Assembly (NCBI GenBank): GCA_965650335.1
Contig: CBFGOI010000002.1
Span: 1-64,000, forward strand
DNA length: 64,000 nt
Direction: 5' to 3'
Source: Paradesertivirga sp965650335
Lineage (GTDB): Bacteria > Bacteroidota > Bacteroidia > Sphingobacteriales > Sphingobacteriaceae
In this document: positions 8,130-15,152 of the stretch, in pieces
How the letters are laid out: the number at the start of each line of letters is the position of its first letter
Numbering within the stretch: the first letter of the stretch is position 1
Made by a program: the position numbers and the translations under genes
The notes under the pieces: model-generated
The model's database searches: none
Told to the model about the DNA's origin: nothing
The model's input: only the letters and a program-made list of their open reading frames with translations

Positions 8130-9839
8130 TTATTTTCCGCTATTTGCAGAAAAGCCCATTCCTGGTTTTCCAATTGATTTATATGACCCGCTGCCTTGTA
8201 GAATGGATGATAGAAGACTTGTATTTCCTAATATGTTAAAGGCTTTTTTTAAATCTTCATCATAACTAAAAGCATTTTCAAGCCTGCCTTTTTGAAAATA
8301 GTAGCGGCTCGCAATTTCATTTTCTAGCAGTCGGCGAATCTCTTCCTTAAATTGTATAAGGTCGTTTTTCTTGCTTACAGATACTTTGTTTTTAAGAGCC
8401 TCATACTCGGATTTAATCTCACTCATCTTTTGCTCTTTTTCTGCTTCTGCCTCGAAATCCTTCAGTAAGCGTTCGGTCCGTGTATTATAGTTATAATCTT
8501 TATCAGATAAATAGTTCACGAAATCGGCGTATTCTGCATCGCTCAATTTAAATATTTTAGGATCGGGGATGCTGGCTTTTTGCTTCCTGTAAAGAGTGGC
8601 ATAATCAAATATGTAAAACCTGCTTAATAGTGTCTGACTGATTGGACTAAGTTTCGCAGCAGGAACTAATACGTCCGGATAAATTCCGCTGCCATCATAA
8701 ACAGAACGATTCCCCTTTGTTTTATACTCAGTTATTAGGCTGTCCGAAACTTTTTCTACGGTGCCGTCAGCATTTCTATGGGTATAATCTAAAGCCTGTA
8801 TGCATCTTCCGGAAGGAGTATAATATTTAGCCACTGTAACTTTAACAAGAGTGCTATAGGGTAATTCGAATGTTTGCTGAACAAGTCCTTTTCCGTAGCT
8901 GCGTTGTCCGATAATAACTGCACGGTCAAGATCCTGTAAAGAACCTGCAACTATTTCTGAGGCAGACGCTGCCCTGTTATTGATTAACACAGCCAAAGGT
9001 GTTGTTGGAGCTAATGGCTGAGAAAAGGTTTTATATGGAATCGTTTTGTCGACATTTTTGCCTTTTTGCGTTACTACGGTTACGTTCGGATCAATAAACA
9101 GATTCACAATTTTTACAGCCTCCTGTAATATTCCGCCTCCGTTAGATCGTAGATCCAGAATAATACCGGAAGGATTATTTTTTTGCAATGCAACCAGAGC
9201 ATCCTGAACTTCCTTGGCAGAGCCTTCCAAAAATTTATCCAGTTTTATATAACCGATGTTGTTATCCATCATAGCATAATAACTAACATTCGGTTGGGTT
9301 ATCTCTTCTCTGTTTAAGCTTTTGGTGATGTTTTCTCCGTATCGTTTAATCAGCAGTTTTAATGCGGTGCTTTTAGGCCCTTTAAGCAACTGACTAACCT
9401 GCTCGTAATCTTTACCTTTTAATGATATTCCATTTATTTCAAGAATTTCATCTCCTGCCCTGATATCCGTCTTTTCTGCCGGAAAGCCTTGTAGTGTTTC
9501 TGAAATAATAAATTTCCCACCGCGTGAAAAAGTAAGAGTCCCGATACCGCCGTACTGAGTGCTCACGTATTTCATCTTATAGTCTTCGATTTCCGATTCG
9601 GGCACGAATTCTGTGTACGGATCCAGGCTGGCTAGCATTGCGACAATACCAGTTTTCATTAACTGAGATGAATTTATCTCATCTACATAGTTGATATTTA
9701 TCTCTTTGTAAAGAGCAGAAAAAATATCTAAATTTTTAGAGGCTTGAAAAAGATCTTCGCGAAAAGAGAAAGAAAAGATACCTATAAAAATTAAAGCTGG
9801 TAGTGTAAGTTTTTTTAGTCCGTTTTTCAACCGATGCAT
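8130..9839 (-). CDS. ctpA: C-terminal processing peptidase (S41, CtpA/Prc family)
   Basis: A 569-aa periplasmic serine protease that cuts proteins near their C-termini. A signal or anchor helix spans about residues 11-26. A PDZ domain follows (about 95-165, with YGGIGTLTF and AGDEILEING). The S41 catalytic core has ILDLRSNGGG (near 228-236), the nucleophile in the ASASE motif (291-295) and the general-base lysine K317 in QRSYGKGLVQ. The C-terminal 180 residues are charged and partly coiled, as in longer Bacteroidota members. ATG start at 9839. It stands upstream of the 67-aa membrane gene on the same strand. Substrates are unknown; tail-specific proteases usually act on envelope proteins. Confidence 0.9.
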   Translation of the reverse strand: MHRLKNGLKKLTLPALIFIGIFSFSFREDLFQASKNLDIFSALYKEININYVDEINSSQLMKTGIVAMLASLDPYTEFVPESEIEDYKMKYVSTQYGGIGTLTFSRGGKFIISETLQGFPAEKTDIRAGDEILEINGISLKGKDYEQVSQLLKGPKSTALKLLIKRYGENITKSLNREEITQPNVSYYAMMDNNIGYIKLDKFLEGSAKEVQDALVALQKNNPSGIILDLRSNGGGILQEAVKIVNLFIDPNVTVVTQKGKNVDKTIPYKTFSQPLAPTTPLAVLINNRAASASEIVAGSLQDLDRAVIIGQRSYGKGLVQQTFELPYSTLVKVTVAKYYTPSGRCIQALDYTHRNADGTVEKVSDSLITEYKTKGNRSVYDGSGIYPDVLVPAAKLSPISQTLLSRFYIFDYATLYRKQKASIPDPKIFKLSDAEYADFVNYLSDKDYNYNTRTERLLKDFEAEAEKEQKMSEIKSEYEALKNKVSVSKKNDLIQFKEEIRRLLENEIASRYYFQKGRLENAFSYDEDLKKAFNILGNTSLLSSILQGSGSYKSIGKPGMGFSANSGK

Positions 9840-9994
9840 ATGCCTTAATTTTTTAGTATATAACGCAATATCTTGTAAAAAAAATATACGCAGTGTGAAA
9901 TGGATAAATTTTTAAAGAACAGAAAAACTATCCAAAAGTTATTGCGGAATAAATCTACACTTAGATATTTATGAAGAGTATATCAGTTTGTTTG

Positions 9995-10210
9995 TTACAG
10001 TCTATTATTATCAATGTTAACCAAGCCCTTTTTCAGGGTAAATACCACATATTCTCTATTTCGCTTTAAGCGGGTCATTAGTCTTTCAATTAGTTGATCT
10101 TCTTCGCCAGGTTCGTAAGCTAAATCTTCGTCACTTAAGTCTCTGTATTTACGTTTTACCTTCAGTTTAAGCCTTTCCCAATCTTCTTTACTGATAGTTA
10201 GTTCTGCCAT
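9995..10210 (-). CDS. CsbD-like small stress protein
   Basis: A 71-aa, highly charged, helical protein without signal peptide or membrane helix. The W-x-x-L-K-x-K-V-K start, the LSDEDLAYEPGEEDQLIERL core and the basic helix after it resemble the CsbD/YjbJ fold, although the match is loose and the family's second half is replaced by a REYVVFTLKKG tail. CsbD proteins are general-stress proteins of unclear mechanism. ATG start at 10210, with a TAnnTTTG-type element 15 bp upstream. It appears monocistronic. CsbD assignment is from pattern similarity only. Confidence 0.6.
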   Translation of the reverse strand: MAELTISKEDWERLKLKVKRKYRDLSDEDLAYEPGEEDQLIERLMTRLKRNREYVVFTLKKGLVNIDNNRL

Positions 10211-10224
10211 AATTTTCTTTGTTA

Positions 10225-10232
10225 CAAAAGTA
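10225..10232 (-). promoter_or_regulatory. Candidate -7 element for the CsbD-like gene
   Basis: On the minus strand the bases read TACTTTTG, an exact TAnnTTTG match to the Bacteroidota -7 consensus, 14 bp before the ATG. No clear TTTG -33 element lies about 20 nt further up, so the call is weak. Confidence 0.35.
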
Positions 10233-10323
10233 TGAATTTATACGTCTTCTCTAAACAGGATTAAGCAGCAACATTTTAAAAACTTCGCTGTTAATTCTTA
10301 AACACACATTAAAATTAAATAAT

Positions 10324-10920
10324 ATGAAAAGAATCACTTTAACAAGTTTCTTGCTGCTGATAGCAGTAACAACTTTTGCCCAATTACCTTCTTTTAATCT
10401 GGGATTAAAAACCGGGATAAACTTAGCGAGCCTTAAAGGTAATGTTGGGGAAGAAAGCAACCGTTTAGGTTATCAGGCCGGGGTATGGGCCAGGGTAGGT
10501 GGCGCAGGTTTTTATGTTCAGCCTGAGGTTTACCTGGGAAGTAAAGGTGGAGAATTTGGCTCTATCCAACAAAATGGCACAACCTATGAAGGCGACGCTA
10601 AAGTAAACTTCACCACCCTTGATGTTCCGGTATTGCTTGGTAATAAATTCGGCTTCGATAAATTGAACTTCAGAATTATGGCTGGTCCGGTTATTTCATT
10701 TGTTTTGAATAAGGACGCTAAAGAGAATTATGCTGTGGCCACGAATTTCGATAATTACAAAAACCAAACTATTGGATTGCAAACTGGGGCAGGCGTAGAT
10801 CTGGGTAATTTATCCTTCGACTTGCGATACGAAAAAGGGTTGTCAAATATTGATAAAAGCGGTCAGTATGATCAAAAGCAGAATTTATGGCATTTGAGTT
10901 TAGGTTATAAGATATTCTAG
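10324..10920 (+). CDS. Outer-membrane beta-barrel protein (OMP_b-brl/PorT-like porin family)
   Basis: A 198-aa secreted protein. A signal peptide ends at TFAQ (about residue 20). The mature part alternates hydrophobic residues in short strands, with GLKTGINLASL at the start, a FTTLDVPVLLG strand typical of the OMP_b-brl_2 group, FRIMAGPVISFV, and a closing WHLSLGYKIF ending in an aromatic residue, as expected for a barrel inserted by BamA. Size suggests an 8- to 10-stranded barrel. ATG start follows an AT-rich leader. It is monocistronic, ended by a good terminator at 10939-10970. Function within the family is not known. Confidence 0.8.
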   Translation: MKRITLTSFLLLIAVTTFAQLPSFNLGLKTGINLASLKGNVGEESNRLGYQAGVWARVGGAGFYVQPEVYLGSKGGEFGSIQQNGTTYEGDAKVNFTTLDVPVLLGNKFGFDKLNFRIMAGPVISFVLNKDAKENYAVATNFDNYKNQTIGLQTGAGVDLGNLSFDLRYEKGLSNIDKSGQYDQKQNLWHLSLGYKIF

Positions 10921-10938
10921 TCACTCGCTAAATAAACG

Positions 10939-10970
10939 CAAAAAAGCTACTGATAATCGGTGGCTTTTTT
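10939..10970 (+). terminator. Rho-independent terminator after the beta-barrel gene
   Basis: AAAAAGCTAC and GTGGCTTTTT pair, with one G-U pair, around a short loop, and the 3' arm runs into a T-stretch. It lies 20 bp after the stop codon. Confidence 0.8.
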
Positions 10971-11264
10971 ATTTTTCAAAATTTGACCATAACCAACGAG
11001 TTGGTCAAAAATCTCATGATTAGGGTAACATATTTTTACTGTTTTTATACACTTTTTCGTGGTTTTTGCCCCTAGGATGTGAATAGTTGTGCAAAATATG
11101 TAAAGCTTGGAGATTCCACTGTTTACAGTTTTCTCTTAAGACGTTTAAATCATTGTTCCCGGCTTCGGTTTTTCTCTATATTAGCATACGGTGTAAATTC
11201 TTGCTTCTAATGAAAGAATTTCATCGCCGGTTTTCTACATGTTAAATTGTCTAACCTGCCCGAT
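10971..11264. other. Intergenic region with two mutually exclusive hairpins
   Basis: About 290 bp before the lipoprotein gene holds no ORF I can support. TTTGACCA (10982-10989) pairs with TGGTCAAA (11002-11009), while ACCAAC (10992-10997) pairs with GTTGGT (11000-11005). Both use the same 3' bases, so the two hairpins compete. The promoter of the next gene must lie here, but no clear consensus is seen. Confidence 0.4.
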
Positions 11265-12647
11265 ATGAAAAGTTTATTTTGCCCCACTCTCGCTTGTCTT
11301 CTTCTGTTATTTTCCTGTAAAAAAGATCGTCCTGTTGAAGATACTTCGTTCAATACTGAGATAATAAGTGGTATTATTTCTCAAAGTATCACTCTAAAAG
11401 CGAATGTTACTTACCAGTTAAAGGGCCAGGTGTTCGTCAAAAATAATGCGGTTCTAACCATTCCGTCGGGTGTAACAATTCAAGTGGAAAAGGCTGAAAA
11501 TCCGGCAGACAAAAGTGCTTTGATCATTACAAAAGGCTCAAAGCTAATAATAAATGGAACTGCAGAAATGCCGGTAGTATTTACATCTGCCGCTGCCAGT
11601 AAATCACCTGGCGATTGGATTGGAATTATCATTTTAGGAAAAGCGCCTACTAATTTAAATGCGGCGCACATTAAAGGTTTACCATCATCTTCGGACACTG
11701 AATTTGGATCTACCATTGCCGACGATAATTCTGGTTCGATTAACTATTTACGGCTAGAGTATGCAGGCGGTTTAAACCCTGCTCAAGAAGATGAGTGGGA
11801 GATAGATATGGCCAGCGGACTAAGTTTGATGGGTGTAGGGTCAGGAACACAGCTTGACCACATAATGGTAAGCAATAGCAGAGATGATGGATTTCAGTTT
11901 GTAGGTGGTACCGCAAATGCTAAATACCTGATCTCTTTTAACAACGGAGATGACGACTTTGATTTCGATCGGGGGTATGCAGGTAAATTGCAGTTTTTGG
12001 TGGCTTGCAAAAAAGAACTCTCCAATCTGGTTATCCGGGGCAACGGTATAGAAAGCTTAAACGACAACATCGCTTCGGATGCACAACCCTTTACAAGACC
12101 GGTAATTTCTAACATAACAATTCTGGGCCCCGAGGTTGTTAGTACGGATATTGTCAATCAAAGCCAGGGAATTTATATTCGGAAGAACACAAGGTTTCTT
12201 GTTAGAAACTCAATAATTGCAGGTTACTCAAATGGTGGCCTAATGTTATGCCCACGAACTAAAGTATTATTGTTAAATACTACCGAGTCTCAGTTTAAAT
12301 ATAACATAGTTAATGCAGATGTTCCTGGACGTACTTTTACCTATGATACAGGTGGTGCGGGTCTTAATATCGTCCCTGACCCAGAAGTGGCAGGATACGC
12401 AGTTGAAACTACTGCCATCCAAAAGGTAGCCATAAACTTTAATCAGATTGTTGAAAGTATCAGTCAATTACAATTGCAAAGCGTAAGCTCTTCCGCGCTT
12501 AACGTAACACTTAAATCAGAGTCGCCAGCGATGAGCGGAGCCAACTTTACGGATCCTGAATATTCTTCTTTTTTTACCAATGTTGCATTTAGAGGTGCCA
12601 TTGGAACTCAGAACTGGACGTTGGGTAACTGGACAAATTGGAAATAA
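11265..12647 (+). CDS. Lipoprotein with repetitive beta-helix-like fold, unknown function
   Basis: A 460-aa exported lipoprotein. The lipobox LLLFSC (Cys at about residue 18) is followed by a KKDRPVEDTS linker. The mature protein reads like a right-handed beta-helix: VKNNAVLTIPSGVTIQVEK and ITKGSKLIINGTAEMPVVFT are rungs typical of solenoids. Several DD/ND-rich turns follow (SRDDGFQF, NNGDDDFDFDRGY), which could bind calcium. Such lipoproteins recur next to carbohydrate- or adhesion-related genes in Bacteroidota. I cannot name this one further. I start at the ATG at 11265 because it gives a compact lipoprotein signal; an in-frame TTG at 11247 adds only six residues. It converges on anmK. Confidence 0.75.
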   Translation: MKSLFCPTLACLLLLFSCKKDRPVEDTSFNTEIISGIISQSITLKANVTYQLKGQVFVKNNAVLTIPSGVTIQVEKAENPADKSALIITKGSKLIINGTAEMPVVFTSAAASKSPGDWIGIIILGKAPTNLNAAHIKGLPSSSDTEFGSTIADDNSGSINYLRLEYAGGLNPAQEDEWEIDMASGLSLMGVGSGTQLDHIMVSNSRDDGFQFVGGTANAKYLISFNNGDDDFDFDRGYAGKLQFLVACKKELSNLVIRGNGIESLNDNIASDAQPFTRPVISNITILGPEVVSTDIVNQSQGIYIRKNTRFLVRNSIIAGYSNGGLMLCPRTKVLLLNTTESQFKYNIVNADVPGRTFTYDTGGAGLNIVPDPEVAGYAVETTAIQKVAINFNQIVESISQLQLQSVSSSALNVTLKSESPAMSGANFTDPEYSSFFTNVAFRGAIGTQNWTLGNWTNWK

Positions 12648-12650
12648 TTT

Positions 12651-12690
12651 TGGAAATACTTCTCGCGTAAGCAGATTTCCAGTTGCTTTT
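12651..12690 (+). terminator. Possible terminator after the lipoprotein gene
   Basis: TGGAAAT (12651-12657) pairs with ATTTCCA (12675-12681), with a CTT/AAG pairing possible inside the loop. It is followed by GTTGCTTTTA. The T-run is short, and the site lies between two converging genes. Confidence 0.35.
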
Positions 12691-13873
12691 ATCCCGGTAA
12701 GGATATTTTTCCCATTGCAATAGTGGGGCCTGCATGCGTCTCAACGGCCGATCCGCATAAAGTTTCATTAGCCAGCAACGCAAATAGAACAGCTTCTTTT
12801 GCATCTGCCGAAATGCCTAATTGTTCTGTTTTAAGCGTTTTTTTATCGGGGAATTTCTCTGCTAACCTTTGCATCAAATAGGTATTGTTTGCTCCTCCGC
12901 CACTTACATATAAAGTAAACTCAACATCTTGTGTTGCATCTTTAATTGCCATAGCAATAGTTTCCACCGTCAGCTGCGTTAGTGTACTTATTAAATCTTC
13001 CGGACTTATATCTTTAGTGTTAGTAGCATTCAAACCTCGCTCCAGAAAGTCAAAATTGAATAATTCGGGGCCGGTGGTTTTTGGAACACTTTCGCTGAAA
13101 AACGGATGGTCAAGCAGGTTTTTTAACAAAGTCTGATTTACGGTTCCCTTTCTTGCAATAGTTCCATTGTTATCATAAGAAAGGTTAAAATATTTTTTGC
13201 ATAATGCATCAATCAAGGTATTTCCCGGCCCGCAATCTGTACAAATCGCATGATTCTCTGTCCCAAGCATCGGTAAATAAGTGAAGTTTGAAATTCCACC
13301 TATATTCAATAGCACCCGGCGCTCTGTATGCGAAGAAAACAGAATGAAATCGCCATAAAGCGCTAAAGGAGCGCCTTCTCCGCCAGCGGCTACATGTTTC
13401 TGCCGAAAATCGCTGATTACTGCAATTCCGGTTTTAACCGCAATATGATCGGCATCACCAATTTGTAAAGTGGCATTTGGATAATCCTCTAAATGGTGTA
13501 GGCGTTTTGGAGCATGATAAATGGTTTGGCCGTGGCTTGCAATGCAATCAATCTCATTTGCTCGGATATTATGCTTCCTTAAAAATTCGTTTATCAGTTC
13601 GGCGTGAAGGGAGCCGATTTTAGCATTGAGTAAGGTCACCTTTTGAAGATCGGCCTGCTTTTTTGAAAAAATGTTTTTCAAATCATTTTTAAAGGAGTCT
13701 GAATAGGCAAACGTTTCAAATTGGAGAACGTCGACTTTAGTGGAAATCCCGCTTTCGCTGATTTTACATAAGGCGATGTCTAGTCCGTCTAGCGACGTTC
13801 CCGACATTAGGCCAATAATTAATCGGGATTTCTGCCGAAATAAATTAGCCAGTCGGGTTAAGGATTCGTTCAT
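12689..13873 (-). CDS. anmK: Anhydro-N-acetylmuramic acid kinase
   Basis: A 394-aa cytosolic kinase of the ASKHA fold. It opens and phosphorylates 1,6-anhydro-MurNAc to MurNAc-6-phosphate during peptidoglycan recycling. The ATP-binding GLMSGTSLDGLDIALC motif sits at about 21-36, with IASHGQTIYH (about 112), the substrate-site region around ISDFRQKHVAAGGEGAPLA and LLNIGGISNFTYLP, and a C-terminal LYVSGGGANNTYLM. ATG start at 13873. It is divergent, 69 bp away, from a NagX/HGSNAT-like membrane gene, which fits amino-sugar salvage. No murQ or ampG homologue is in the window. Confidence 0.95.
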   Translation of the reverse strand: MNESLTRLANLFRQKSRLIIGLMSGTSLDGLDIALCKISESGISTKVDVLQFETFAYSDSFKNDLKNIFSKKQADLQKVTLLNAKIGSLHAELINEFLRKHNIRANEIDCIASHGQTIYHAPKRLHHLEDYPNATLQIGDADHIAVKTGIAVISDFRQKHVAAGGEGAPLALYGDFILFSSHTERRVLLNIGGISNFTYLPMLGTENHAICTDCGPGNTLIDALCKKYFNLSYDNNGTIARKGTVNQTLLKNLLDHPFFSESVPKTTGPELFNFDFLERGLNATNTKDISPEDLISTLTQLTVETIAMAIKDATQDVEFTLYVSGGGANNTYLMQRLAEKFPDKKTLKTEQLGISADAKEAVLFALLANETLCGSAVETHAGPTIAMGKISLPG

Positions 13874-13942
13874 TTTCGTAAATTGAAACGATAAACATAT
13901 TGAATGGTTGCTAATATCTTACATTTATAATTCATTTATCTC

Positions 13943-15097
13943 ATGAAAGAAAATATTGCCATACAAAGTTCAAGATTACTATCCCTGGATGTATTCAGAG
14001 GATTAACTGTGGCCGCAATGATTCTGGTAAACAATCCCGGCGATTGGGGCCATATTTATGCTCCCCTGGAACATGCCGAATGGCATGGATGTACACCAAC
14101 GGATCTCATTTTCCCTTTTTTTTTATTTATTGTAGGAGTGTCGATATCCTTTGCTTTAGGAGTAAAGAAGACGAAAAACCTGCCGGATCAGGATGTGCTT
14201 ATTGCTGTGTTCAGGCGTTCGCTGATTCTGTTCTTTTTAGGAATTATTCTCGCACTTTTCCCCGATGTGTTTTTTGATCCTATCAAAACTTTTGAAACCG
14301 TTAGAATACCCGGGGTTTTACAACGAATCGGTATTGTCTTTCTATTTTGTGCCATTTTATTTTACAAAACTGACGCAAAAGTTCAGTTATTCCTCTTTTT
14401 CGCCATTCTAATTATTTATTGGGCGCTGCTCAATCTTGTTCAGGTTCCCGGCGGAATTGCCCCGAATCTTGAAAAAGAAACAAATTTGGGTGCCTGGCTT
14501 GATAGAGCGGTATTTACGGAGAACCATTTATGGAAATTATCAAAAACCTGGGATCCGGAAGGTTTGCTAAGTACCCTACCTGCTATTGCCAGCGGCCTGT
14601 CAGGAACTCTTGCCGGAATTTGGTTGAGACGGACCGATATTATGCCCGAAAGAAGGATCTTATGGATGATTGGAGTGGGTTCCCTTTCGGTGATAGCCGG
14701 CATCATCTGGAACTTTTTTTTTCCAATGAATAAAGCATTATGGACAAGTTCATATGTGCTTTTTACGAGTGGATTAGCCATCATCCTTCTCGCCGCATTC
14801 TATTGGATGATTGATGTGAAAAATTATAGAGGCTTTACAAGGCCCTTTGTCGTGTATGGTGTAAATGCCATCACAGTCTATTTTATGTCGACCATAATGG
14901 CGAAACTATTTAATTTTATAAAAGTTACCAAGCCGGATGGAACCGATGTAAGTTTAAAAATATGGTTGTTTGACTCCTATTTCACTCCGGCTTTTTCTCC
15001 GCTAAATGCCTCTCTCGCCTGGGCAATTTGTTTTGTTTTGTTTTGGCTGGTAATTTTATGGTGGATGTATAGTCGAAAAATCATCATAAAAGTTTAA
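13943..15097 (+). CDS. NagX/HGSNAT-like (DUF5009) multi-pass membrane protein
   Basis: A 384-aa integral membrane protein with about ten hydrophobic helices. The N-terminus has the family signature LLSLDVFRGLTVAAMILVNN, then a conserved histidine-rich segment HAEWHGCTPTDLIFPFFLF and a glycine-containing helix FIVGVSIS. Relatives are human lysosomal heparan-alpha-glucosaminide acetyltransferase and bacterial NagX, which is tied to N-acetylglucosamine use. It could acetylate a sugar across the membrane or move GlcNAc. The divergent anmK gene supports a role in cell-wall sugar salvage. ATG start at 13943, with TACATTTA 15 bp upstream as a possible -7 element. It is followed 55 bp later by the M16 protease gene on the same strand. 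Confidence 0.8.
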   Translation: MKENIAIQSSRLLSLDVFRGLTVAAMILVNNPGDWGHIYAPLEHAEWHGCTPTDLIFPFFLFIVGVSISFALGVKKTKNLPDQDVLIAVFRRSLILFFLGIILALFPDVFFDPIKTFETVRIPGVLQRIGIVFLFCAILFYKTDAKVQLFLFFAILIIYWALLNLVQVPGGIAPNLEKETNLGAWLDRAVFTENHLWKLSKTWDPEGLLSTLPAIASGLSGTLAGIWLRRTDIMPERRILWMIGVGSLSVIAGIIWNFFFPMNKALWTSSYVLFTSGLAIILLAAFYWMIDVKNYRGFTRPFVVYGVNAITVYFMSTIMAKLFNFIKVTKPDGTDVSLKIWLFDSYFTPAFSPLNASLAWAICFVLFWLVILWWMYSRKIIIKV

Positions 15098-15152
15098 CAT
15101 TGAGAATAGCACAACTTAAACCTAATACCTAACCGCATTATCTTTATTTAAT

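Noticed and set aside
9900..9974. 24-codon plus-strand ORF between ctpA and the CsbD-like gene
   Set aside because: Too short, no signal or motif, and AT-rich; nothing supports translation.
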